Origin: DAIDKA01 sp049792815 | Lineage (GTDB): Bacteria > Pseudomonadota > Gammaproteobacteria > Steroidobacterales > Steroidobacteraceae | Length of the DNA stretch: 39,539 nucleotides | Reading direction: 5' to 3' | Assembly: GCA_049792815.1 (NCBI GenBank) | Contig: JBARBG010000061.1 | Coordinates: 1-39,539 of the forward strand | Part shown: positions 15,030-22,795 of the stretch, piece by piece | Layout: every line of letters starts with the position of its first letter | Numbering within the stretch: the first letter of the stretch is position 1 | Program-made: the position numbers and the translations under genes | The notes under the pieces: model-generated | What the model was told of the DNA's origin: nothing | The model's input: the letters and a program-made list of their open reading frames with translations, nothing else | Database searches by the model: none

Positions 15030-16300
15030 GCCCGGCTCTCCACAGTGGCGGCGGCCCCCCGACCGATCTGGCGTTGCAAAGCATCGCGATCGAGGGCTCC
15101 TTCCCACCGTGCCACCACAATGGTCGCGAGGCAATTGCCGACCAGGTTCACGAAGGTCAGCGCCTCGGCGAGCAGCCGATGAATGCCCAGCACCAGGGCG
15201 ATGCTGGCCACCGGGATGGTGCCCACGGATGCCAGCGTCGCGGCCAAAACCACGAAAGCCGCGCCTGCGACCCCGGCCGCGCCCTTGGATGTCACCAGCA
15301 GCACGGCCAGTATGGTGAGCTGAGCCGCGAGGCCGAGCGCGGTATCGGTGGCCTGCGCCAGAAACACCACCACCGTCGCCAGGTACAGGCAGGTCCCGTC
15401 CAGGTTGAAGGAATACCCGGTGGGCACGACCAGCCCGACGACGGTGTCCTCACACCCCAGGGCGCGCATTTTGCGCATCACCTGCGGCAATACCGTTTCG
15501 GTGGAGGTGGTGGCCGCGACAATTACGATCTCCTCGCGGATGTAGCGCAGCAGGCGCCATAAACTGATGCCGCACCACCAGCTCACTGCGCCGAACACGA
15601 CCACCACGAACAGCGCGGAGACCCCGTACAGCGTCAGGATGAGGCGCCCCAGCGCCACCAGCGACCCGGTGCCGAAGCGCCCCACGGTGAAGGCCATGGA
15701 GCCAAACGCACCCAGCGGCGCGACCCACATGACCAAGCCCACGATGCGGAAGAACACTTCGCGCGCACTGTCGATCACTTCCTTCACCGCACGGCCGCGC
15801 TCCCCGCAGGCCGCGAGCCCCGCCGCGAACAACACGGACACCAGCAACACCGGCGGCACCTCGGTATGCGCGAAGGCATCCACGAAGGTCGCCGGAATGA
15901 TGTCGAGCAGAAACTGCGCGACACCCTGTGCGTGCGCCCGTGCGGTGTATTGACTGACCGCCTGGACATCGAGCGCATTGGCCGCCACATGCATGCCGGA
16001 TCCGGGCTTGAGAACATTGACCGCAACCAGCGCCAGCACCAGCGCGAGGGAGGTGATCACTTCGAAGTAGATCAGCGCCTTCAGAGCGACGCGCCCGACC
16101 CGGCGCATGTCATTCATGGCCGCCACGCCATGCACCACGGTGCAGAAAATCACCGGCGCGATCAGCATGCGGATCAGCGCGATGAAGGCGTCCCCCAGAG
16201 GCTTCATGTCAGCCCCCAGTTGCGGCCACCAATGGCCCAGGGCGATGCCGGCCAGCGTCGCCAGCAGCACCTGCACCCACAGTTGTTTGAACAGCGCCAT
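15026..16300 (-). CDS. dctA: Dicarboxylate/amino-acid:cation symporter (DctA-type)
   Basis: A 424-residue member of the sodium/proton:dicarboxylate symporter family (SDF). Visible are the N-terminal helix MALFKQLWVQVLLATLAGIALGHWWP, the APVIFCTVVHGVA helix, the hairpin loop ATTSTETVLP in place of the usual Ser-rich TSSSESALP, and the substrate-site segment VVPTGYSFNLDGTCLYLA. It would import C4-dicarboxylates or related acids. Placed in a run headed by ligJ, it may carry an acid feeding or leaving this pathway (inference). It lies 12 bases after the YdjM-like gene. Confidence 0.92.
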   Translation of the reverse strand: MALFKQLWVQVLLATLAGIALGHWWPQLGADMKPLGDAFIALIRMLIAPVIFCTVVHGVAAMNDMRRVGRVALKALIYFEVITSLALVLALVAVNVLKPGSGMHVAANALDVQAVSQYTARAHAQGVAQFLLDIIPATFVDAFAHTEVPPVLLVSVLFAAGLAACGERGRAVKEVIDSAREVFFRIVGLVMWVAPLGAFGSMAFTVGRFGTGSLVALGRLILTLYGVSALFVVVVFGAVSWWCGISLWRLLRYIREEIVIVAATTSTETVLPQVMRKMRALGCEDTVVGLVVPTGYSFNLDGTCLYLATVVVFLAQATDTALGLAAQLTILAVLLVTSKGAAGVAGAAFVVLAATLASVGTIPVASIALVLGIHRLLAEALTFVNLVGNCLATIVVARWEGALDRDALQRQIGRGAAATVESRA

Positions 16301-16312
16301 GCCAGGTCCTCT

Positions 16313-17557
16313 TTACGGTGTCGGCGCCAGCAGCTCCGGCCGCGGTGGCAGCCACGGAGCGCCCCAAAAGTCGCAGCGCTGCGCCGGCTCGCTCAGCTGC
16401 AGCCACGAGAAGCCCCGCCCCCCACCGAAACGCAGGTCGCCCAGCCACCAACCGGACCCTTCAGCCTGCGCCATCGGCACCCGCGCAAACTGCATGAAGG
16501 CCCGCGCGCTGCACTGGGTCAGGGCCAGCTTCGCGATCCGGTCAGCCGGCATGCTGAACTGCCGCAGCCACTGTAGACCCGAATTGCCCGCTGCGCGTAC
16601 CGGTTCACCCCCTGCCGCCACCAGATCCACGCCCCGGCAATTGCCCACCCCGATCAGGCCCGGCAGTAGCGAGACGCGCGCCTGGCGCATGGTCTCCCCG
16701 GCACCTTGCGCCTGCACCAACCAGGCGTCCCAGCACACCGGATCGGCGGGCGACGGTGTGAGTACCCGGTCCAGGGTGCGGCTATCGGGAAACTCGCGCG
16801 CGGCCGCGGCATCCAGCTGCACGGTGGCCAAGCGCCCCGCCACGGCAAAGAGCGCCGTGACTCCCAGCCACAAGGCTATGCCGCAGCCAAGCGCAACGCC
16901 TGGCCGCAACCAGCGGCCCGCCGCCAGCATCGCCATGCCCACCAGCACAAATACGATGGCGGCCGGCGTTGCCACCAGCCCGAAGACACTTACCCCAAGC
17001 ATCATCACACCCACGGCAAGCGCCACCAGCAGGCGCGCCCAGCGGCTCTCCAGTATGAATATCAGCGGCGCCGCCGCCAGCCACAGCAGCGGTTCGACAA
17101 TGAACACCGAGTCCCCGTACACCCAGCCGTTGTAGAACGGCCAGAAGGGATGCACCCCGTAGTTGTTGGTGTAATCCATCGCCAGGTGCAGCAGCACGCC
17201 GCCGACGCAGGCCGCCGCGATCCAGGCTTGCGCCACCGTGCTGGCGCGCAGGTGACGGAACCGCAGCCACGACAGGACTGCGAGCCACAGCAGCACTGCC
17301 CCCGCCAGGGCACCGACCAACGTATGGGTGTAGCCGCGGTGGTGCAGCACGTAGGCCAACGGTCCGCGGGCGAAACTGGTGTACAGCAGGTCCACGTCGG
17401 GCAGATTGCTGCCCACCGTCAGGCTCACCACCACCAGTCGGCGGAACGTGGCATCCGGCAATGGTTGCAGCGGCGCCGGCCGCCCGTGCGGACGCACGCG
17501 GCGCGCGAGCGCCTCCCCGACCAGGGCGCCGATCAGGGTATGGGTAACGTTATCCAG
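16313..17557 (-). CDS. YdjM-like membrane-bound metal-dependent hydrolase
   Basis: A multi-helix inner-membrane protein of the YdjM/PF04307 family. Metal-ligand-type motifs are SNLPDVDLLY, HHRGYTHTLVG and HLAMDYTNNYGVHPFWPF; several helices follow and the last 150 residues are soluble. The conserved N-terminus DNVTHTLIGALVGEA is encoded upstream of the first ordinary start (GTG 17497). The only plausible start before it is CTG at 17555-17557, giving 414 residues and overlapping the ligJ stop by eight bases (CTGGATAA). Starting at the GTG would lose the first conserved His. The function of the family is unproven. Confidence 0.85.
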   Translation of the reverse strand: MDNVTHTLIGALVGEALARRVRPHGRPAPLQPLPDATFRRLVVVSLTVGSNLPDVDLLYTSFARGPLAYVLHHRGYTHTLVGALAGAVLLWLAVLSWLRFRHLRASTVAQAWIAAACVGGVLLHLAMDYTNNYGVHPFWPFYNGWVYGDSVFIVEPLLWLAAAPLIFILESRWARLLVALAVGVMMLGVSVFGLVATPAAIVFVLVGMAMLAAGRWLRPGVALGCGIALWLGVTALFAVAGRLATVQLDAAAAREFPDSRTLDRVLTPSPADPVCWDAWLVQAQGAGETMRQARVSLLPGLIGVGNCRGVDLVAAGGEPVRAAGNSGLQWLRQFSMPADRIAKLALTQCSARAFMQFARVPMAQAEGSGWWLGDLRFGGGRGFSWLQLSEPAQRCDFWGAPWLPPRPELLAPTP

Positions 17558-18572
17558 CGGCCGCCAGCCGTGCCTTCAACCGCGGATAGACCCGATAGGC
17601 GTTGGATTCGAAGATGCGCGTCTTGTCCGCCGCCGACAGGCTCGAGGCATCGATGTAGCGCTTGGTGTCATCGTAGAACTGGCCGGTGGTCGGATCGATG
17701 CCGCGCACCGCGCCGACCATCTCCGAGCCGAACAGGATGTTCTCCACCGGTATGACTTTCAGCAGCAGGTCGATGCCCGGCTGGTGGTAGACGCAGGTGT
17801 CGAAGAACACATTTTTCATGACGTATTCGCCCAGCGGCGGACGCTTCATGTCCTGGGCCAGGCCGCGATAGCGGCCCCAGTGATAGGGCACCGCGCCGAC
17901 GCCATGCGGAATGATCAGGCGCAGGGTCGGGAAGTCCTTGAACAAGTCGCCCTGGAGAAACTGCATGAACGCGGTGGTGTCCGCATTGATGTAGTGCGCC
18001 CCGGTGGCGTGGAAGTTCGCATTGCAGGAGGAGCTCACGTGCACCATGGCCGGCACGTCGAGCTCGACCAGCTTTTCATACAGCGGATACCAGTGCCGGT
18101 CGGTGAGCGGCGGCGAGGTCCAGTGGCCGCCGGAAGGGTCGGGATTAAGGTTGGCGCCGATGAACCCCAGTTCCTTCACGCAGCGTTCCAGCTCGCGGGC
18201 GCTGTTGGCGGGGGCGACCCCGGGAGACTGGGGCAGCATGCACACGCCCACGAAGTTCTTCGGATACAGTCCCACGACCCGCGCGATCAGGTCATTGTTG
18301 ATCTGCGACCACTCCAGACTCGTCGCCTCGGTGCCGATGTGGTGCGCCATGGTGGACGCACGGGGCGAGAAAATCGTCACGTCCGAACCGCGCTCGCGCT
18401 GCAGTTTCAGCTGGGCCTTCTCCAGGCTGTCGCGGATCTGGTCATCGCCGATGCGCAGCGACGCGCGTGACGGGGTCTGCGCAGGATCCTTGAGCGCCGC
18501 AATCTGGGCGTCCCGGAAGATCGTCAGATCCGCGGGGGCCGTGGTGTAGTGCCCGTGACAGTCGATGATCAT
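17550..18572 (-). CDS. ligJ: 4-oxalomesaconate hydratase
   Basis: A 340-residue amidohydrolase-fold enzyme that hydrates 4-oxalomesaconate to 4-carboxy-4-hydroxy-2-oxoadipate, the substrate of LigK. The metal site begins with DCHGH (His6 and His8); further conserved segments are MVHVSSSCN, IIPHGVGAVPYHWGR and ILFGSEMVGAVRG with the ligand Glu. Length equals the Sphingobium LigJ. I chose the ATG of MIIDCHGH at 18572; an open frame continues upstream but lacks family similarity. It heads a minus-strand run with the YdjM-like, dctA-type and cupin genes, and is divergent from the aldo/keto reductase. Confidence 0.94.
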   Translation of the reverse strand: MIIDCHGHYTTAPADLTIFRDAQIAALKDPAQTPSRASLRIGDDQIRDSLEKAQLKLQRERGSDVTIFSPRASTMAHHIGTEATSLEWSQINNDLIARVVGLYPKNFVGVCMLPQSPGVAPANSARELERCVKELGFIGANLNPDPSGGHWTSPPLTDRHWYPLYEKLVELDVPAMVHVSSSCNANFHATGAHYINADTTAFMQFLQGDLFKDFPTLRLIIPHGVGAVPYHWGRYRGLAQDMKRPPLGEYVMKNVFFDTCVYHQPGIDLLLKVIPVENILFGSEMVGAVRGIDPTTGQFYDDTKRYIDASSLSAADKTRIFESNAYRVYPRLKARLAAAG

Positions 18573-18648
18573 GATTGGATACCGGGTAAGGTCTTGACGA
18601 GCGCCGATGATAAAGTATTTGTCCTGATTTATCTGGGGGCCCATTTCC
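18573..18648. promoter_or_regulatory. Divergent promoter region of ligJ and the aldo/keto reductase
   Basis: These 76 bases must carry both promoters if the two genes are not read from elsewhere. Toward the reductase, TTGACG (18594-18599), a 16-base spacer and TATTTG (18616-18621) is a moderate sigma70 candidate, and GGGGG precedes its ATG. Toward ligJ no convincing pair is seen. The hexamer GATACC (18578-18583) near the ligJ start also occurs twice near the ligI start, a possible shared operator half-site. Confidence 0.3.
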
Positions 18649-19632
18649 ATGCAGCAAAGACCATTGGGCGCAACCGGGGTACAGTTGTCGGCGCTGGGTT
18701 TCGGCTGCATGACGCTGATCGGCTGGTATGGCACGCGTGACGATGAGGAGGCGCGCGCCACGCTGCTGTCGGGCCTCGACCAGGGCATCACCCACCTGGA
18801 CACCGCGGCCAGCTACCAGCTTGGCGAAAACGAGAAATTCGTCGGCGCCACCATCCGCGGCCGCCGTGAGCAGCTGTTCCTGGCCACCAAGTACGGCATC
18901 ACCCGCAACGCCGCAGGCCAGCTGGTGATCGACAACCAGCCCCTCTCCCTGCGCCAGGCGGTGGAGTCCAGCTTGGGCCGGCTGGGGACCGATCGCATCG
19001 ATCTTTTCTACCTGCACCGCATCGACCGCGATACGCCCATCGAGGAGTCGGTGGGCGCGCTGGCGCAGCTGGTGCAGGCCGGCAAGATCCGCCATATCGG
19101 CCTGTCCGAGTGCAGCGTCCCCACCTTGCGCCGGGCCCATGCCGTGCATCCCATCGCCGCCGTGCAGAACGAGTACTCGCTGTGGTCGCGGGAGCCAGAG
19201 AACGGGATCCTGGACGCCTGCCGTGAGCTGGGGGTGGGCCTGGTGGCCTACAGCCCCCTGGGTCGCGGTTTCCTGGCCGCCAATTTCAAATCCCTGAAGG
19301 AGCTGCCGACCGACGACAATCGGCGCAACCAGCCGCGCTTCCAGGACCAGAACATCCTGCACAACAACTACCTGGTGCAGGCCCTGGCCGCGATTGCGGC
19401 CCGCAAGGGGTGCTCGCTGCCGCAGCTGGCCATCGCCTGGGTGCTGGCACAGGGAGCCGGTGTGACCCCGATACCGGGCATGAAGACCCGCGCGCACCTG
19501 AACGACAATCTGGGCGCGCTGGAGGTGGTCCTGAGCGCCGCCGAAGAACAGGAACTGCGCCATCTGGCGGCCATGGTGCAGGTGCAGGGCGAGCGGCACC
19601 CGGCCGCGATGATGAAGACGCTGGACGGCTAA
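18649..19632 (+). CDS. Aldo/keto reductase
   Basis: A 327-residue TIM-barrel NADPH-dependent oxidoreductase. The catalytic tetrad is visible as Asp and Tyr in THLDTAASYQLGENE, Lys in LATKYGI and His in FYLHRID; the C-terminal PIPGMKTRAHLNDNLGAL binds the NADP phosphate. General type is the YajO/AKR13-like group. It probably reduces an aldehyde or ketone, but the substrate is not readable. It is divergent from ligJ and convergent with ligC (6 bases between stops), so a role with aromatic aldehydes is only suggested by place. Confidence 0.93.
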   Translation: MQQRPLGATGVQLSALGFGCMTLIGWYGTRDDEEARATLLSGLDQGITHLDTAASYQLGENEKFVGATIRGRREQLFLATKYGITRNAAGQLVIDNQPLSLRQAVESSLGRLGTDRIDLFYLHRIDRDTPIEESVGALAQLVQAGKIRHIGLSECSVPTLRRAHAVHPIAAVQNEYSLWSREPENGILDACRELGVGLVAYSPLGRGFLAANFKSLKELPTDDNRRNQPRFQDQNILHNNYLVQALAAIAARKGCSLPQLAIAWVLAQGAGVTPIPGMKTRAHLNDNLGALEVVLSAAEEQELRHLAAMVQVQGERHPAAMMKTLDG

Positions 19633-19638
19633 AGGACT

Positions 19639-20586
19639 TCAGCCCTTCAGCAGTTCCTTCTCCAGGGTATCCAGCGTACGCATGCACGGCAGTACCTGCT
19701 GCACGCTGGCATTGGGCTCGCGCCCTTCCTGGATGGCACTGAAGAACTCGCGGTCCTGCAGTTCAATCCCGTTCATCGACACGTCCACATGCGACACGTC
19801 GATGGCCTTCTGGTTGCCATCCAGCAGGTCATCGTAACGGGCGATGTAGGTGCCGTTATCGCAGATGTAGCGGAAGAACGTGCCCAGCGGGCCATCGTTG
19901 TTGAATGACAGCGACAGGGTGCACAGCGCGCCCGAGGGCACTTTCATGCCGATGCTCATGTCCATCGCGATACCCAGGTCAGGATGCGGCGGACCCTGCA
20001 GCGCGTAACAGCGCGATACGGTCTGACCGGTCTGGTACTGGAACAGGTCCACGGTGTGGCAGGCGTGATGCCACAGCAGGTGATCGGTCCAGCTGCGCGG
20101 CTTGCCCAGCGCATTCATGTTGGTGCGACGGAAGAAATACGTCTGCACATCCATCTGCTGCACTTTCAGTTCGCCCGCCACGATGCGCTTGTGGATCCAC
20201 TGGTGACTGGGATTGAAGCGGCGGGTATGGCCGGCCATGGCAATGAGGCCCGTCTCCTGCTGTACCGCCAGGACCTTTTCGGCATCCGCCAGGTTGTCCG
20301 ACATGGGGATCTCCACCTGCACATGCTTGCCGGCGCGCAGACACTGAATGGTCTGCGCGGCATGCAGCTGGGTGGGCGTGGCAAGGATAGCCGCCTCCAC
20401 GCCCGGCTGGGCCAGCGCCTCGTCCAGGTTGGTGGTCCAGTGCGGGATCCCGTACTTGCGGGCCACCTCGGCCGTTGAATCGGGCCTGCCGCCCGCCAGC
20501 GAAGCGATGGTGATGCCGCCTATCTTCTGGATGGCCTCGATGTGCTTGACGCCAAAGGCACCCTGTCCGCCGACGACGATCTTCAT
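19639..20586 (-). CDS. ligC: 4-carboxy-2-hydroxymuconate-6-semialdehyde dehydrogenase
   Basis: A 315-residue GFO/IDH/MocA-fold dehydrogenase, the same length as Sphingobium LigC. It oxidises the hemiacetal form of 4-carboxy-2-hydroxymuconate 6-semialdehyde to 2-pyrone-4,6-dicarboxylate with NADP+. Rossmann motif GGQGAFG is at residues 6-12; the central segments EALAQPGVEAAILATPT, HVQVEIPMSDN, AGHTRRFNPSHQWIH and DHLLWHHACHTVDLFQYQ are typical. ATG 20586 overlaps the ligB stop (ATGA). It is the last gene of the ligI-ligA-ligB-ligC operon. Confidence 0.94.
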   Translation of the reverse strand: MKIVVGGQGAFGVKHIEAIQKIGGITIASLAGGRPDSTAEVARKYGIPHWTTNLDEALAQPGVEAAILATPTQLHAAQTIQCLRAGKHVQVEIPMSDNLADAEKVLAVQQETGLIAMAGHTRRFNPSHQWIHKRIVAGELKVQQMDVQTYFFRRTNMNALGKPRSWTDHLLWHHACHTVDLFQYQTGQTVSRCYALQGPPHPDLGIAMDMSIGMKVPSGALCTLSLSFNNDGPLGTFFRYICDNGTYIARYDDLLDGNQKAIDVSHVDVSMNGIELQDREFFSAIQEGREPNASVQQVLPCMRTLDTLEKELLKG

Positions 20587-21434
20587 GGCTGATTCTCGAG
20601 GATGATGTGTCCCAGTGCCGTATTCGAGCATGGCACGTGATAGAAGCGGTAGACCTCTTTCACCTTATCGTTCAGGGCGCCGCGCATGGCCAGCCACATG
20701 ACCAGCTCAATGCCCTCGGATCCCGCCTCGCGCACGTATTCAAAGTGCGGGATCTTCGTCAGGCCTATCGGGTCCTGGGTCAGGCCGTCCAGGAATTTCT
20801 TGTCCCATTCCTTGTTGATGAGCCCGGCACGCTTGCCCTGCAGCTGGTGCGACATGCCGCCGGTGCCGAACACCACGACCTTCAGATCCTCCGGATAGGA
20901 TTCCACCGCCTTGCGCAGCGCGCGCCCCAGGTCAAAGCAGCGCTTGCCCGTCGGCGGCGGATACTGCACCACGTTGATGGGAAACGGAATGACCTCGCAC
21001 GGCCACTGGTCCTCGGGCTTCAGGTCTCCGAACAGCAGGTTCAACGGCACAGTGAGGCCGTGATCCACGTCCATCCGGTTGACGACGGTCATGTCGAACT
21101 CGTTCAGGATCAGCGACTGCGCGATATGGCAGGCGAAATCCGAGTTGCCCTTCACCACCGGCACCGGGCGGCGCCCCCAGCCTTCGTCGGCTGACAGGAA
21201 TTCATCTGCGCAGCCGATGGCAAAGGTCGGGAAGATGGTGGCATCGAAGGCCGAGGCGTGATCGTTGTAGATCAGGATCGCCACATCAGGCTTGTGGTCG
21301 GCCATCCATTTGCGTGAAAACTCAAAGCCCTTGAAGATCGGCGCCCAGTAGGGCTGCTGCTGCTTGCCCAGATCGATGGTCGCGGCGATCGCGGGTACGT
21401 GGGAGGTGGTGACACCTGCGGTGATTCTTGCCAT
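20583..21434 (-). CDS. ligB: Protocatechuate 4,5-dioxygenase beta (catalytic) subunit
   Basis: The 283-residue catalytic subunit of the class III extradiol dioxygenase LigAB, which opens protocatechuate between C4 and C5 with Fe(II) and O2. The iron ligands fit His12 (SHVPAI), His59 (IYNDHAS) and a Glu in GSEGIELVMW (residue 240 or 243). The catalytic His is at 196 (GTGGMSHQLQG). Product is 4-carboxy-2-hydroxymuconate 6-semialdehyde, passed to LigC. It is separated from ligA by 6 bases and overlaps ligC. Confidence 0.95.
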   Translation of the reverse strand: MARITAGVTTSHVPAIAATIDLGKQQQPYWAPIFKGFEFSRKWMADHKPDVAILIYNDHASAFDATIFPTFAIGCADEFLSADEGWGRRPVPVVKGNSDFACHIAQSLILNEFDMTVVNRMDVDHGLTVPLNLLFGDLKPEDQWPCEVIPFPINVVQYPPPTGKRCFDLGRALRKAVESYPEDLKVVVFGTGGMSHQLQGKRAGLINKEWDKKFLDGLTQDPIGLTKIPHFEYVREAGSEGIELVMWLAMRGALNDKVKEVYRFYHVPCSNTALGHIILENQP

Positions 21435-21440
21435 GTTGGT

Positions 21441-21851
21441 TCAAAGACTCGGGTTTGATTTGCTGCGGACACCCTTGGGGCTGCGACCGCCGTCGAGCAT
21501 CATCTTGGAATACTCCTCCTGCGACATGCCGGTCATCGTCGCCACCGCGACCAGGTAGGGGAACCCGTCGGTCGAGAACAGTTTGGAAAGGAAGTAGATG
21601 TTGCCACCATTTTGCATCATTGCCGTGTAGTCGCGGTTCAGGACTGCGGCAGACTGCGCTTGGGTCAGATTCCAGGCCCGCAGATACTGCGCTTCATCCG
21701 CTTTGAACTTCGCGCGGTTCTCAGCCTTCATCAGCGACATGCAGAACTGGTTCAGGTTGAAGCCCTCACGCGAACGGAAGGTGTTGAACACCAGCGTGCC
21801 GGGGATGTCCTCGAATTCATTGAGGTACGGTGACAGATGCTTGTCGGACAT
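21441..21851 (-). CDS. ligA: Protocatechuate 4,5-dioxygenase alpha subunit
   Basis: The 136-residue small helical subunit of LigAB, which caps the active site of LigB and helps bind the substrate carboxylate. Recognisable segments are IPGTLVFN, GFNLNQFCMSLMKAENR and NGGNIYFLSKLFSTDG. Size and position directly before ligB match the known alpha subunit. Its ATG overlaps the ligI stop as TAATG, so translation is probably coupled. Confidence 0.94.
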   Translation of the reverse strand: MSDKHLSPYLNEFEDIPGTLVFNTFRSREGFNLNQFCMSLMKAENRAKFKADEAQYLRAWNLTQAQSAAVLNRDYTAMMQNGGNIYFLSKLFSTDGFPYLVAVATMTGMSQEEYSKMMLDGGRSPKGVRSKSNPSL

Positions 21852-22738
21852 TAGCCTTCCTTCAACCTTGAGAACTGGTAAAGACGGTGCGGATTGTCGA
21901 CCAGGATCCGGCGCTGCAGATCCGGTTCCGGCGCCATCAGCGGAATGAGATCGACCAGATCGCCGTCATTGGGCATGTACTTGGCGATATTCGGATGCGG
22001 CCAGTCGGTCCCCCACAGGATACGGTCCGGCGCCGCCTCGATGAGCGCATGCGCGAACGGCACCGCGTCCGTGAACGGCGGACCATTGCTGGCGATGCGC
22101 TCGGAGCCGCTGATCTTGACCCAGCAGCGTTCATTGGTCTTCAGCACGCCCAGCAGCTGGCGGAACGGCTCCTGCGCAAGCCCGGCCTTGGTCGGCACCC
22201 GGCCCATGTGATCGATGATGAAGGGCACCGGCATGTCGCGCAGCAGATTCGCGTGCTCGAGCAGGTCGCCGGCGTCGAAATGCAGGTCGACATGCCAGCC
22301 CAGCGGGCGGATGCGCGCGATGATGCGATGGAACTCCCCCATGTCGGGCGTTCCGCCCAGGTGCTTGACGAAGTTGAAGCGCACGCCGCGGACACCCCCC
22401 GCATGCAGCCTCTCGTAATCACGCTCGGTGAAACTGTCGTCGGCATTGGCGACACCGCGGTACTGGCCGCCGCTGGTCGCGATGGCATCCACGATGACGC
22501 TGTTATCGCTGCCGTGGCAGCTGGCATTGACCAGCACCGCGCGCTGCAGGCCCAGGATGCGCTGCAGCTCGCGGAACCTCTCCAGGGGCGCGTCCGGCGG
22601 GGTGTAGGTGCGGTCAGGCGCGTAGGGATACTTGTCGCCCGGTCCGAAAATATGGCAATGCGCATCGCACGCCCCGGCGGGAGGGCGGTACTTGGGCTTG
22701 TGGGTATCGGGATCCGGTGCCTTGCAGGTTGGTATCAT
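21851..22738 (-). CDS. ligI: 2-pyrone-4,6-dicarboxylate lactonase
   Basis: A 295-residue metal-independent amidohydrolase-family enzyme hydrolysing 2-pyrone-4,6-dicarboxylate to 4-oxalomesaconate. Typical segments are GACDAHCHIFGPGDKYPYAP near residue 30, VLVNASCHGSDN, GVRGVRFNFVKHLGG, FIIDHMGRVP and ILWGTDWPHPN with the catalytic Asp. I chose ATG 22738 (MIPTCKAPD), which gives the usual length; the open frame upstream runs into the divergent gene. No Shine-Dalgarno sequence precedes this ATG, and a candidate -10 lies only 9 bases away, so the mRNA may be leaderless. First gene of the ligIABC operon. Confidence 0.94.
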   Translation of the reverse strand: MIPTCKAPDPDTHKPKYRPPAGACDAHCHIFGPGDKYPYAPDRTYTPPDAPLERFRELQRILGLQRAVLVNASCHGSDNSVIVDAIATSGGQYRGVANADDSFTERDYERLHAGGVRGVRFNFVKHLGGTPDMGEFHRIIARIRPLGWHVDLHFDAGDLLEHANLLRDMPVPFIIDHMGRVPTKAGLAQEPFRQLLGVLKTNERCWVKISGSERIASNGPPFTDAVPFAHALIEAAPDRILWGTDWPHPNIAKYMPNDGDLVDLIPLMAPEPDLQRRILVDNPHRLYQFSRLKEG

Positions 22739-22750
22739 CAGTTTGGTATC
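22729..22750. repeat. Direct repeat TTGGTATC at the ligI promoter
   Basis: TTGGTATC occurs at 22729-22736 and 22743-22750, 14 bases apart. The second copy overlaps the candidate -10 of ligIABC and the first overlaps the ligI start codon, positions fit for a repressor or activator binding site. No regulator gene is adjacent. Confidence 0.35.
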
Positions 22751-22776
22751 GTAGCCGTGCGGCCCAGCGGACACAA
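22748..22776 (-). promoter_or_regulatory. Candidate ligIABC promoter
   Basis: On the minus strand TTGTGT (22771-22776), a 17-base spacer and TACGAT (22748-22753) form a plausible sigma70 promoter. Transcription would start near 22741, only about 3 bases before the ligI ATG. Confidence 0.45.
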
Positions 22777-22795
22777 TCGCCGGAGAACCCCCCCA

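Noticed and set aside
17557..18572. SOS control of the YdjM-like gene, by analogy with LexA-regulated ydjM in E. coli
   Set aside because: The gene overlaps ligJ and I saw no CTGT-N8-ACAG site before ligJ, so the analogy has no support here.
21887..22795. N-terminal extension of the second aldehyde dehydrogenase by 303 codons
   Set aside because: The extension is antisense to ligI and has no similarity to the aldehyde dehydrogenase family; the normal start is ATG 22796.
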